Source: Streptomyces coacervatus (lineage in GTDB: Bacteria; Actinomycetota; Actinomycetes; Streptomycetales; Streptomycetaceae). Taken from it: DNA of 64,000 nt. The position numbers were made by a program, and so were the translations under genes. A model generated the notes under the pieces. It was given only the letters and a program-made list of their open reading frames with translations, was not told where the DNA came from and ran no database searches. Numbering within the stretch: the first letter of the stretch is position 1; every line of letters starts with the position of its first letter. Location: positions 413,375 through 477,374 of the forward strand of contig NZ_JARHTP010000008.1 of NCBI RefSeq assembly GCF_029223485.1, read 5' to 3'. Below, piece by piece: positions 40,791 to 49,655 of the stretch.

Positions 40791-42152
40791 CTACAGGGCG
40801 AAGTGCCGTTCCAGGAAATCCGTGGCGACGCCTCCGCGGCGGAATTCCGGGTGGCCGAGTATCTCCTGGTGCATGGCGATCGTGGTGTGGACGCCCGGGC
40901 CCGCCACCTCGAACTCCGACAGGGCGCGCAGGGCCCGGTCCAGGCAGGTCGTGCGGTCCGGGCCCCAGACGATGAGCTTGCCGATCATGGAGTCGTAGTA
41001 GGGGCTGACCCGGGAGCCGGGCACGTAGTCGGTGTCGACGCGGACCCAAGGACCGCCGGGCGTACGGTACTTCTCCAGCAGACCCGGGGTCGGGGCGAAG
41101 CCGCGGTCGGGGTCCTCGGCGTTGATCCGGCACTCGACGGCGTGGCCGCTGATCTCGATGTCCTCCTGTTTGACGGTGAGCGGGGAGCCGGAGGCCACGC
41201 GCAGCTGCTCGCTGACCAGGTCGACGCCGGTGACGAGTTCGGTGACCGGGTGCTCGACCTGGATACGGGCGTTCATCTCCATGAACCAGAAGGCGTTCTG
41301 CGCCGCCGGGTCCGCCTCCAGCAGGAACTCGACCGTCCCCGCGCCCCGGTAGCCGACCGCGCGCGCCCCGGCGACGGCCGCCGCGCCCAGCCTGGCGCGC
41401 AGTTCGGACGGGATGCCGGGCCCGGGCGACTCCTCGACCAGTTTCTGGTGCCGGCGCTGCACGGAGCAGTCGCGTTCGCCGAGGTGGACGGCGCCGTCGA
41501 AGTCGTCGCACAGGACCTGGATCTCGATGTGGCGGGTGTCGGTGAGGTAGCGCTCGATATAGACGGCGCTGTTCTTGAACACCGCCTGGGCGTTCGCCCG
41601 GGTCGTGGTGTAGGCGTCGCGCAGGTCCTGCGGGCGGCGTACGACCGTGATGCCGCGCCCGCCGCCGCCCGCCGCGGCCTTGATGATCACCGGGTAGCCG
41701 ATGTCCCGTGCGATCTCCTCGGCGGCCTCGACCGAGTCGACGGGCTCGGTCGTGCCGGGGAGCAGCGGAAGACCGGCGGCCGTCATGAGCTTGCGCGCCG
41801 TGGCCTTGTCGCCGACGTTCTCCATCACGTCCGGCGGCGGGCCGATGAAGGTGATGCCGTCGTCGGCGCAGATCTCGGCGAAGTACGGGTCCTCGGAGAG
41901 GAATCCATAGCCGGGGTGGACGGCCTCGGCGCCCGTCTTCACGGCGGCACCGATGATGTTGGGGATGTTGAGATAGCTGCGGGTGGGTGCGCCGGGACCG
42001 ATGTGCACGGCCTCGTCGGCGGACTTCACGAACTGCGCGTCGGCGTCCGGGGTGGAGTACACGGCGACCGTACGGACCCCGAGGTCGCGGCAGGTCCGGA
42101 TGATCCTGAGCGCGATCTCGCCGCGGTTGGCGATGAGCACCTTGTCGAACAT
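40791..42152 (-). CDS. accC: Acetyl-CoA carboxylase biotin carboxylase subunit
   Basis: A 453-residue biotin carboxylase. It begins MFDKVLIANRGEIALRIIRT and has the ATP-grasp loop KAAAGGGGRGITVV, ERDCSVQRRHQK and the active-site MEMNARIQVEHPVTE. It carboxylates the biotin of the neighbouring carrier protein using bicarbonate and ATP. The set accC-accB-accDA on one strand within the PKS cluster is a dedicated malonyl-CoA supply for the PUFA-type synthase. Confidence 0.94.
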   Translation of the reverse strand: MFDKVLIANRGEIALRIIRTCRDLGVRTVAVYSTPDADAQFVKSADEAVHIGPGAPTRSYLNIPNIIGAAVKTGAEAVHPGYGFLSEDPYFAEICADDGITFIGPPPDVMENVGDKATARKLMTAAGLPLLPGTTEPVDSVEAAEEIARDIGYPVIIKAAAGGGGRGITVVRRPQDLRDAYTTTRANAQAVFKNSAVYIERYLTDTRHIEIQVLCDDFDGAVHLGERDCSVQRRHQKLVEESPGPGIPSELRARLGAAAVAGARAVGYRGAGTVEFLLEADPAAQNAFWFMEMNARIQVEHPVTELVTGVDLVSEQLRVASGSPLTVKQEDIEISGHAVECRINAEDPDRGFAPTPGLLEKYRTPGGPWVRVDTDYVPGSRVSPYYDSMIGKLIVWGPDRTTCLDRALRALSEFEVAGPGVHTTIAMHQEILGHPEFRRGGVATDFLERHFAL

Positions 42153-42170
42153 GTCGTCGTCCGCCTCGTC

Positions 42171-42686
42171 TCAGCCGGCCGGGACGAGGTCGATGAGCGG
42201 CTGCGCGTACTCGACGACGTCCCCGTCCTGTACGTGGATGGCGTGCACGGTGCCCTTGACCTCGGCGGTGATGGAGTTGAGCAGCTTCATCGCCTCGATG
42301 ATGGCGAGCTGCTGCCCGGCCTCCACGGTGTCGCCGACCTTGACGAAGGGCTCGGCGCCCGGGGAGGAGGCCTGGTAGTAGGTGCCGACGAGGGGCGCGG
42401 AGACCCGTACCAGGTCGGCAGGGGCGGTGTCCGTCTCCACCGGAGCGGCGGCCGCGGCCGCGGGGGCCGCCGGTGCTGCCGGAGCCGCCGACGCGGGCGG
42501 CACAGGTGTGTTCTCCCACTCCACGTCCACACTGAGGGCGCCGGCCCGCACCGTGATCCGCCGTAGTGTGCCGGGGAGTTCACCGGCGAGGCGCAGGGTG
42601 TGGGCCCGCAGCTCCTCCACCGTCATCCCGGCCGCCGCCGTGTCGGGGCCTTCCTCGGTTGCGGTGGTGGTCACCTCAGTGGTCAT
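42171..42686 (-). CDS. accB: Biotin carboxyl carrier protein
   Basis: A 171-residue protein. It has an N-terminal helix, an Ala/Pro linker (about 60-85) and the C-terminal biotinyl domain with IIEAMKLLN, where Lys134 carries biotin. It overlaps the accDA stop by 11 bases. The linker is Ala-rich as usual. Confidence 0.93.
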   Translation of the reverse strand: MTTEVTTTATEEGPDTAAAGMTVEELRAHTLRLAGELPGTLRRITVRAGALSVDVEWENTPVPPASAAPAAPAAPAAAAAAPVETDTAPADLVRVSAPLVGTYYQASSPGAEPFVKVGDTVEAGQQLAIIEAMKLLNSITAEVKGTVHAIHVQDGDVVEYAQPLIDLVPAG

Positions 42687-44382
42687 CGTGCGTCTCCCAG
42701 TCCACTACGGGCTGCAGTTGAGGGTCCCCGAAGCGGTCGTACCGCCTCCGTCGTGCGTCGACGAGCTGTTCGCCGGAGAGGTCGAGCAGGGGGGCGAGGG
42801 TCCGCGCGAGGGCGCTCTTGACCGTCAGCGCGGTGGTGTGGGGGGCGGTGTGGGCTCCGTCGGGCGGTTCGGGCACGATGCCGTCGACCACGCCGAGGCG
42901 GAGCAGTTCGGAGGCGGTCAGGCGCAGGGCGTCGGCCGCACGGCCCGCGTGTTCGGCCGTACCGAAGAGGATGGTGGAGCAGCCTTCGGGGCTGATGACC
43001 GAGTAGTAGGCGTTCTCCAGGATGAGTACGGCGTCGGCGACTCCGAGGGCGAGCGCACCGCCGCTGCCGCCCTCGCCGGTGACCACGGAGACGACCGGGA
43101 CGCGCAGCCGGGACAGTTCGAGGATGCACTCGGCGATGGCCACGCTCTGGCCGCGTTCCTCGGCGCCGATGCCGGGAAAGGCACCGGGCGTGTCGATGAA
43201 CGCGATGACCGGCAGCCCGAACCGGTCGGCGAACCGCATCAGCCTGAGCGCCTTGCGGTAGCCCTCGGGGTTCGGCATACCGAAGTTGCTGCGTACCAGC
43301 TCGGCCGTGTCATGGCCCTTCTGGTGCCCGAGGACCACGACGCTCTGCCCGCCGAACCGGGCGAGACCGCCGACCAGCGCCGCGTCGTCGCCGAAGGCCC
43401 GGTCGCCGTGCAGGCCGACGAAGTCGTCGAAGACATAGCCGATGTACTCCAGGGTGGTGGGCCGCTGGATGTCGCGGGCGAGGGCGACGGTCTCGCGGGT
43501 GGTACGGGTGGTGGGTACCGGGTGCACGAGCACCGAATCCCCGGACCCTTCAGGGAGTTCGGGGACGGACGGTCCCAGCAGGGAGAGCAGTCGCGCCAGC
43601 TGCTCCCGCATGCTCTCCCGCGGTACGACGGCGTCGATCATCCCGTGTTCCAGCAGGAACTCGGCGCTCTGGAAACCGGCCGGCAGCTCCTGGCGGATGG
43701 TGTTGCGGATGACCTGGGGTCCGGCGAAGCCGAGGAGGCTGCCGGGCTCGGCGAGGACGACGTCGCCGAGCATCGCGAAGGAGGCGCTGACCCCGCCGAA
43801 GGTCGGGTCGGTGTTGAGGTTGATCACCGGCACGCGGGCCTCGCGCAGGGCGGCGATCCACTGGGAGGTCTTGGCCATCTGCATCAGCGACAGCGCGCCC
43901 TCCTGCATCCGGGCCCCGCCTGAGGCGGCGATCAGAAGCAGCGGCAGCCGTTCGGCGAGGGCGGTGCGGGCCGCGGCGGCGACGGTCTCCCCGACGACCG
44001 TGCCCATGCTGCCGCCCATGAACGTGAAGTCGAGGACGGCGACGACCAGTTGGCGGCCGTGCACGCTCATCTTTCCGGCCAGCACGGCGTCCTGACGGCC
44101 CGTCCTTGCCTGGGCGTCGCGGAGCCGGTCCGGGTACGGCTTGCTGTCGCGGAAGCCGAGCAGGTCGCGCGGGGCGTACGTGTCGGGGAACGCCTCGAAG
44201 CTGCCGCTGTCGGCGAGTTGGGCGGTCCGTACGTCGGGCGGGATACGGAAGTGGAACTGGCACTCGGGGCACACCTTGCGGTTGCGGTCGAGTCGTTTGC
44301 CGTAGATGTACGCGCCGCAGGAGGCGCACCGGCGCCACTGGACGTCCTGTCCGGCCCGGATGGGCCCTGGTGTGGTCGTCAC
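42676..44382 (-). CDS. Acetyl-CoA carboxylase carboxyltransferase, beta-alpha fusion
   Basis: A 568-residue carboxyltransferase with both halves in one chain. The N-terminal beta half starts with a four-Cys zinc ribbon (RRCASCGAYIYGK and KVCPECQFHF), followed by GGSMGTVVGE and ASGGARMQEG. The C-terminal alpha half has FGMPNPEGYRKALRLM, FIDTPGAFPGIGAEERGQ and GEGGSGGALALGVAD. Separate accA and accD genes are usual in many bacteria; fused forms occur in actinomycetes. GTG 44382 overlaps the DUF4188 stop (GTGA). Confidence 0.92.
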   Translation of the reverse strand: MTTTPGPIRAGQDVQWRRCASCGAYIYGKRLDRNRKVCPECQFHFRIPPDVRTAQLADSGSFEAFPDTYAPRDLLGFRDSKPYPDRLRDAQARTGRQDAVLAGKMSVHGRQLVVAVLDFTFMGGSMGTVVGETVAAAARTALAERLPLLLIAASGGARMQEGALSLMQMAKTSQWIAALREARVPVINLNTDPTFGGVSASFAMLGDVVLAEPGSLLGFAGPQVIRNTIRQELPAGFQSAEFLLEHGMIDAVVPRESMREQLARLLSLLGPSVPELPEGSGDSVLVHPVPTTRTTRETVALARDIQRPTTLEYIGYVFDDFVGLHGDRAFGDDAALVGGLARFGGQSVVVLGHQKGHDTAELVRSNFGMPNPEGYRKALRLMRFADRFGLPVIAFIDTPGAFPGIGAEERGQSVAIAECILELSRLRVPVVSVVTGEGGSGGALALGVADAVLILENAYYSVISPEGCSTILFGTAEHAGRAADALRLTASELLRLGVVDGIVPEPPDGAHTAPHTTALTVKSALARTLAPLLDLSGEQLVDARRRRYDRFGDPQLQPVVDWETHDDH

Positions 44383-44888
44383 GTTGTGCTCCGCTCTTGT
44401 GTGCTCCGCTCTTGTCGACTCCCGCTGCCGCGCTCCCGAGGCACCGGCAGGGCCCGCTGGGGCCGGCTCTCGGTGGCCGCGGCGATGCCGAACGGCGGCA
44501 TGTTGCGGTAGACGGTGTGCATGCGTGCCGGGTCGACGACATACGCCTCGTGGTAGATGCCGACGGCCCCGTTGTCGGCGACGGTGCGGTTGAAGCGGCC
44601 CCAGGCGGGCCGGTGGGAAGCGCTCGTGTCGTGCGCGTACGCCATCAGCTCGTCCATGGAGCGCCAGTACTGGATCACCACGACCGTGCGGCCCATCCAG
44701 GTGCGGGCGCCCAGAAAGCCGTACTCCTTCTGCTTGTTGAGCTCGACCAGCATCGGGACCATGGCCACGAAGGACGGCAGCCAGCGGTGCACCTTCCAGA
44801 AGCTGTTGATCCGCATGCCGATGAGGAACACGACGGTTCCCTCGGGCGGGTCCGCCACCTGGGGCACTAACTCGACCTTGGCTGCCAC
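44379..44888 (-). CDS. DUF4188 (monooxygenase-like) family protein
   Basis: A 169-residue protein of the DUF4188 family, with the pattern VVFLIGMRINSFWKVHRWLP, KEYGFLGARTWMGRTVVVIQ and WGRFNRTVADNGAVGIYHEA. It has the dimeric alpha+beta barrel fold of small heme or cofactor-free monooxygenases, but no activity is proven for the family. The start is GTG 44888 with GAGGAG. It sits between the aldehyde dehydrogenase and the carboxylase genes, so a tailoring role on the acyl chain is possible. Confidence 0.75.
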   Translation of the reverse strand: MAAKVELVPQVADPPEGTVVFLIGMRINSFWKVHRWLPSFVAMVPMLVELNKQKEYGFLGARTWMGRTVVVIQYWRSMDELMAYAHDTSASHRPAWGRFNRTVADNGAVGIYHEAYVVDPARMHTVYRNMPPFGIAAATESRPQRALPVPRERGSGSRQERSTQERSTT

Positions 44889-44907
44889 GAAGTCTCCTCG
44901 GTGAGGC

Positions 44908-46323
44908 TCAGAAGGGGTACGTGCGCGGTGGGGTGCTGGTGGTGAGGGTGTGCCAGCGGGTGAACGCCTCCAGGCTCGCGCGCCCACCGAAGCCGGAGCC
45001 GTTGCCGGAGGCGCCGATACCGCCGAAGGGCAGGGCGGCGTCCTGGACGACGGTCTGGTCGCCGATGTGGGTCACTCCGCAACGAAGTTGACGGCCAATC
45101 AACTCCCCGCGCGGCGTGTCGCTGGTGTAGACGGCGGCCGTCAGGCCGTAGTCGCTGGTGTTGGCGAGGCGGATGGCCTCCGCGTCATCCGTGAAGGCAG
45201 TGACCGTGGCGACCGGTCCGAAGACCTCCGTGTGGAAGACGTCCATCTGCTCGGTGACGTCGGCGAGGACGGTCGGCGGGTAGTACGGCGGCTGCGGGCG
45301 CCCTCCGGTGACCAGCCGGGCGCCCTGCGCGACGGCCTGCTCGACGGCGTTCGCGACGGTCGTGAGCTGGCGCCGGTCGATGACCGGACCGATCTGGGCG
45401 TCCGAGCGGTACGGGTCGCCGACGCGCAGGGCGGCCGCGTGCCGGGCGAACGCCTCGGTGTACTCCTCGGCGACGGCCCGGTGCACCAGGTGGCGGCGGG
45501 CGGACATGCAGATCTGCCCCTGGTGCAGGAAGGAGCCCCAGGCCCCGGCGGCCGCGGCCTGCTCCACGTCGACGTCGTCGAGGACCACGAGGGCGTTCTG
45601 GCCGCCGAGTTCGAGCACGACCCGCTTGAGCAGCCGCCCGCAGACGGCGCCGATCTCGCGGCCCACCTCGGTCGACCCGGTGAACGACACCATGGCCACG
45701 TCGGGCGCCTGGACGAGCGCCGAGCCAGCGTCCGCGTCGCCGTGCACGACCTCCAGCACGCTCGGCGGCAGCCCCGCGTCGGCGAAGGCTTCGACGAAGA
45801 GGCGGCCGCCGCTGAGGGGGGTGTGCGGGTCGGGCTTGAGGAGGACGGTGTTGCCGAGGGCGAGCGCGGGGCCGAGGGAGCGGGCCGCGAGCAGCAGCGG
45901 GAAGTTCCAGGGCACGATCACGCCGACCACGCCCAGCGGGACGCGGGTCACCTCGGCCGTGCGCTCGGGGTCGTCGGCGGGCGGGTGCGGCAGCCCGGGG
46001 TGGCGGGCCAGTCGCGCCCCGTGCCGCAACTCCTGTGCGGCCTGGTGGACTTCGAAGTACGCCTTGCCGGGGATGGCCCCGCCCTCCCGAACCAGCAACT
46101 CCTGGGCCTGCTCCGCCCGTTGGACCAGCAGGTCGGCGGCGCGTTCGACGATCGCGGCGCGTTCCTCGGCGGGCGTGGCCGCCCAGGCGGGGGCTGCGGC
46201 ACCGGCGCGGCGGGCGGCGGAGGTGACGCGGTCGGGGGTGGACAGCTCGACGGTGCCGAGCGGTTCACCGGTGGTGATCTCCCGGCTTTCCAGGTGGGTC
46301 TGGGACGCGGTGAGGGCGGTCAC
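44908..46323 (-). CDS. NAD(P)-dependent aldehyde dehydrogenase
   Basis: A 471-residue aldehyde dehydrogenase. PLGVVGVIVPWNFPLLLA (Asn ligand), VSFTGSTEVGREIG (cofactor loop), VLELGGQNALVVLDD (general-base Glu) and HQGQICMSARR (catalytic Cys) are all present. It would oxidise an aldehyde, such as a fatty aldehyde released from the PUFA synthase or an amino-acid semialdehyde, to the acid. GTG 46323 overlaps the sigma-factor stop. Confidence 0.9.
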   Translation of the reverse strand: MTALTASQTHLESREITTGEPLGTVELSTPDRVTSAARRAGAAAPAWAATPAEERAAIVERAADLLVQRAEQAQELLVREGGAIPGKAYFEVHQAAQELRHGARLARHPGLPHPPADDPERTAEVTRVPLGVVGVIVPWNFPLLLAARSLGPALALGNTVLLKPDPHTPLSGGRLFVEAFADAGLPPSVLEVVHGDADAGSALVQAPDVAMVSFTGSTEVGREIGAVCGRLLKRVVLELGGQNALVVLDDVDVEQAAAAGAWGSFLHQGQICMSARRHLVHRAVAEEYTEAFARHAAALRVGDPYRSDAQIGPVIDRRQLTTVANAVEQAVAQGARLVTGGRPQPPYYPPTVLADVTEQMDVFHTEVFGPVATVTAFTDDAEAIRLANTSDYGLTAAVYTSDTPRGELIGRQLRCGVTHIGDQTVVQDAALPFGGIGASGNGSGFGGRASLEAFTRWHTLTTSTPPRTYPF

Positions 46324-46949
46324 CTGGGCACCTCGGTTTCGGTTGCGTCGTGCGTGCGTACGGGGCAGCGGGCGCAGTCGTCCTCGATGGCGGCGGGTGC
46401 GCCGTCCCGGTCGAGGGCGCGCCGCAGCCGGCGCAGACAGCGGGTGCGGATCGGGCCGACCGAGCTCACCGGCATGGACAGTGCGTCGGCGATCTCCTGG
46501 TAGGAGGCAGGCGGGTCCTGCAGGGCCCGCAGCAGGAGTTCGCGGCACTGGTCGGAGAGGCTGTCGAGGGCGCGCAGCACCTCCTGGCCGCGGTCGGCGC
46601 GCAGGGTGATCTGCTCCGGGCTCTCGTGGTGGTCGAGCAGATGCTCCAGCGTCGCGCTGTCGCCGACCATGACGAGGCGCCGGTCGCGGGTGGCCGCCTT
46701 GATGGCCTCGCGGCGGGCGACGGTGGCGAGCCAGTCGCCGAGCCGGTCGGGGTCGCGGATGCGGTCGGCGTTCTGCATCAGCCGGAACCAGGTCAGCTGG
46801 CGCACGTCCTCGGCGTCGACCCGGCTGACCCGGTGGCTGCGGGCCACCGACCAGACCAGCCGGCCGAACCGGCCGACGGTCTCGTCCCAGGCCTCCGCCT
46901 CTCCGCGGGCACAGCCCGCGAGCAGTTCGGCGTTCCCCTTCGCCTGCAT
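46320..46949 (-). CDS. ECF-type RNA polymerase sigma factor
   Basis: A 209-residue sigma factor with region 2 (AEAWDETVGRFGRLVWSVA, then EDVRQLTWFRLMQNADRI) and region 4 (LSDQCRELLLRALQDPPASYQEIADALSMP, written here in part as SYQEIADALSMPVSSVGPIR). The C-terminal extension holds CARCPV, which could bind a metal. No anti-sigma gene is adjacent. It probably directs transcription of the cluster. It is coupled by a GTGA overlap to the aldehyde dehydrogenase. The 131 bases upstream to the PPTase stop hold no clear promoter. Confidence 0.87.
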   Translation of the reverse strand: MQAKGNAELLAGCARGEAEAWDETVGRFGRLVWSVARSHRVSRVDAEDVRQLTWFRLMQNADRIRDPDRLGDWLATVARREAIKAATRDRRLVMVGDSATLEHLLDHHESPEQITLRADRGQEVLRALDSLSDQCRELLLRALQDPPASYQEIADALSMPVSSVGPIRTRCLRRLRRALDRDGAPAAIEDDCARCPVRTHDATETEVPR

Positions 46950-47080
46950 CGCTCGTCCTCCGTCGGCACACACCCGCCGGACGGCGGGCTCCGGCTTCCA
47001 TGCAACACAGCGCGCGCGGTGGCCGGAAACGGATGACGGCGTCAGGTAGCGGCCTTGCCAGGAGTGGACAGCGCAGTTGT

Positions 47081-47890
47081 TCATCGGGGGCCGCCCGCAG
47101 GGGAGTTGGGCAGCAGCTCGGCCATGGCGGAACGCAGCCGTACGGGGATCGGCCCGGGCACGTCCTCGCTGGCCCGGATGGCGATGCCGAGCGCGAAACG
47201 GTCCCACACCTGCAGTACCTGTATCTGCCACAACGGCCGTTCCTGCTGCGGGATTTCATCGTCCACGACCGCCAGCCCGCCGCCCCTGAGCCGGTGTACG
47301 GAGAACGCGTCGAAGCCTCGGGCCATGCCCATGCCGGTGGCCTTGGTGTACGCCTCCTTGGCCACCCAGGAGTCCGCGAAGGCGTGCCCCTGCTGGTCCT
47401 CCCGGTCCCGGCGCAGCACCTCCTGCTCCAGCGGGGTGAAGACCTTCGGGGCGAATTCGAGGGCCTCGGGGCGGGCCGGGGTGTTCTCGGCGTCGACCCC
47501 CGCGGTGCGGCCGCGCACCACGATGGCGGCGATCAGCCCGTTGGTGTGGGTGATGTTGAAGTCGAGCCCCCAGTCGGCTCCCTGGACGGACGGCCGCCCG
47601 AACCGGCCCTTGTCGAACCGCCACTCCCCCGGTGCCACGTCGGCGTACTGGGACAGCACCTGCCGGGACAGCAGCCGAGCGCCGAGGAAGCGGGTGCGGG
47701 CGGCGGGGAAGAGCAGCCGGTCGTGCCGGGCCCGCTCCTCCTCGGTGAGCAGTTCGAGGCCGCCGGTGGCCTCGGCGAACCGTGCCACGTCCTCCTCGGC
47801 GAGGAGCCACACATCGGCGCCTTCGGCCAGCGGGTCGTCGGCGGGCTCCCACTCGCGCGAGGTGTCGGGGGCGTCCACGGTCGCACGCAT
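47081..47890 (-). CDS. Sfp-type 4'-phosphopantetheinyl transferase (PfaE-like)
   Basis: A 269-residue PPTase with the two-motif pattern GVDAEN and SWVAKEAYTKATGMG, and an upstream RFLGARLLSRQVLS/WGLDFNITHTNG, as in Sfp/AcpT enzymes. It adds the phosphopantetheine arm to the tandem ACPs of the PfaA-like protein. PUFA-type synthases normally carry such a gene (pfaE) in the cluster. The ATG is 8 bases after the stop of the acyl-CoA dehydrogenase. Confidence 0.92.
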   Translation of the reverse strand: MRATVDAPDTSREWEPADDPLAEGADVWLLAEEDVARFAEATGGLELLTEEERARHDRLLFPAARTRFLGARLLSRQVLSQYADVAPGEWRFDKGRFGRPSVQGADWGLDFNITHTNGLIAAIVVRGRTAGVDAENTPARPEALEFAPKVFTPLEQEVLRRDREDQQGHAFADSWVAKEAYTKATGMGMARGFDAFSVHRLRGGGLAVVDDEIPQQERPLWQIQVLQVWDRFALGIAIRASEDVPGPIPVRLRSAMAELLPNSPAGGPR

Positions 47891-47897
47891 CTCCCGC

Positions 47898-49655
47898 TCA
47901 CCAACTCACCTGGAACGGACGTAAGGAGAAGAGCCGCCCCTCGCGATGGGCGGCCGCCATGACCTCGGCGACGGCGTCGACGTCGTCGGGCCCGGTCACC
48001 CGGCGCGTGGGGTGGAAGCGCCGCAGCAGCCGTTCCAGGCAGAGCAGGAGAACGGCCGGTGAGCTCAGGCCGGGCCCGAAGCTGTCGCGTCCGCGCAGGT
48101 AGAGGTGGACGCAGGCGGCGGCCGCCGACACCGTCGCGTACTGCTTGGCGAGGTCGTACAGCTCGGCCGACTGCCCGGCCTGCCGCCCCTGTTCGGCGAA
48201 GAGCTTGGCGTGCTCGTCGGCGAGCCGGTGCACTTCGTCGGCGATCAGCTCCGCGGTGTCGGCGCACCCGGCCAGCGGGCCCGCCGCACGCCCCTCGGCC
48301 TCGGCCGCTGTCCGGCGCAGTTCGGCGACGGCCGAGCGCAGGGCGAGCACGGAGTCGTCGCCGGCGCGGCTGAAGAGCTGCTGGGCGGCGGGTTCGTAGG
48401 GCTCCATGGGGTGGGCGGGGTCGAAGAGCCGAGCGGTCGTGGTCACCGCCTCATTGACGGCACCCTGCTCCTGCCCGACCGCGTTGGCGAGCAGGTTGTG
48501 CAGCTGCAGGGCGATGTTCTTGAGGTTCACCACGGTGTTGCCGTCGGCGAAGTTGGAGATCGCGAAGTCGCGCAGCACCTTCTGGAAGATGCCGTGGCGG
48601 GGATGGGCCCGCAGGTAGTAGCGGGCGCCGAGGACCGTGGTCAGCCGGGAGAGGGTCTCCTCCAGCAGGGTCGGCACGAAGTACTTGACGACGGAGGACC
48701 AGATGCTGGCCTGGGCGGGCGCAAGCTGGAGCGACCGTACGGCGCCCGTGGTCAGCGCGTCGGCGATCAGCAGCTCGGCGAAGCTCTCGGCCAACTGCCG
48801 CTTCGAATACGGCACTTCGAGTACGGTCTGGCCGAAGATGACGCGGCCGGAGGCGAAGTCGAGGGTGGTGCGCAGGGCGGTGTCCACGCAGCTCATGGCG
48901 ATGCTGGAGATCGCGATGCGCGCCAGCTGACTGCTCTTCAGGGCGACTTCGAGCCCCTGCCCGACCCGTCCGACGAGCGCCGAGTCGGGGACGAGGCAGT
49001 CCGTGAGCCGCACCCCGCTCATGTCGAGACCGCGCAGTCCGTGCAGCGGCTCGTCCCGCAGATGCGCCAGCTGTTCGGCGGGGATCCCGGCCTTCTCGAC
49101 GGCGAAGATGGAGTACCCGCCGGGTCCGCCCTTGTCCGACGTACGGGCGAAGACCATGACCGTGGCGGCGACGGTGGCGTTGCCGATGGTCCACTTCTCG
49201 CCGCTGAGCAGCCAGCCGCCGTCGGTGCGGCGCGCGGTGGTCTCGTTCGCCAGTACGTCGCTGCCGTGGCGGCGCTCGGACAGCCCCCAGGCCAGCTTCT
49301 GCCCGCCGCGGATGGCGTCCGCGAAGTGCTGGCGCTGGGCGGGGCTGCCGGCGATCCAGACCGGCATATAGCTGAGGCTGGTCAGCACCATGGCGGTCGC
49401 GGAGGTGGGGTCGCGGCGTCCGACGAGGCGGTAGAGGTTGAAGCCGTCCTCGACATGGACGGCCCTGCCGCCGTTGGCGGCGGGCACGATCCAGTCGTAC
49501 AGGCCCCAGTCCGCCAGCGTGTCCACGAACTCGTGCGGGTATTCCTGGCGTTCGTCGAGGTCGAGGATGCGCGGGTACGGCATGGGGCCGCCGGCGTCCC
49601 ACGGGTCGCCGAGGTACCGCTCCAGGTCCGCCATCAGCGCGGTGAGGTCGGTCAT
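47898..49655 (-). CDS. Acyl-CoA dehydrogenase-like flavoprotein (1)
   Basis: A 585-residue acyl-CoA dehydrogenase-fold protein: N-terminal helices, LAWGLSERRHGSDVLANETT and WLLSGEKWTIGNA (FAD/substrate strand region), and a long C-terminal part with LARIAISSIAMSCVDTALRTT. It is longer than mitochondrial-type enzymes (about 380-400 residues), carrying a 180-residue helical C-terminal extension. The active-site Glu is not clear. It is coupled to a second such gene by an ATGA overlap, and both flank the PUFA synthase genes. They may introduce or shift double bonds in a carrier- or CoA-bound chain. Confidence 0.83.
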   Translation of the reverse strand: MTDLTALMADLERYLGDPWDAGGPMPYPRILDLDERQEYPHEFVDTLADWGLYDWIVPAANGGRAVHVEDGFNLYRLVGRRDPTSATAMVLTSLSYMPVWIAGSPAQRQHFADAIRGGQKLAWGLSERRHGSDVLANETTARRTDGGWLLSGEKWTIGNATVAATVMVFARTSDKGGPGGYSIFAVEKAGIPAEQLAHLRDEPLHGLRGLDMSGVRLTDCLVPDSALVGRVGQGLEVALKSSQLARIAISSIAMSCVDTALRTTLDFASGRVIFGQTVLEVPYSKRQLAESFAELLIADALTTGAVRSLQLAPAQASIWSSVVKYFVPTLLEETLSRLTTVLGARYYLRAHPRHGIFQKVLRDFAISNFADGNTVVNLKNIALQLHNLLANAVGQEQGAVNEAVTTTARLFDPAHPMEPYEPAAQQLFSRAGDDSVLALRSAVAELRRTAAEAEGRAAGPLAGCADTAELIADEVHRLADEHAKLFAEQGRQAGQSAELYDLAKQYATVSAAAACVHLYLRGRDSFGPGLSSPAVLLLCLERLLRRFHPTRRVTGPDDVDAVAEVMAAAHREGRLFSLRPFQVSW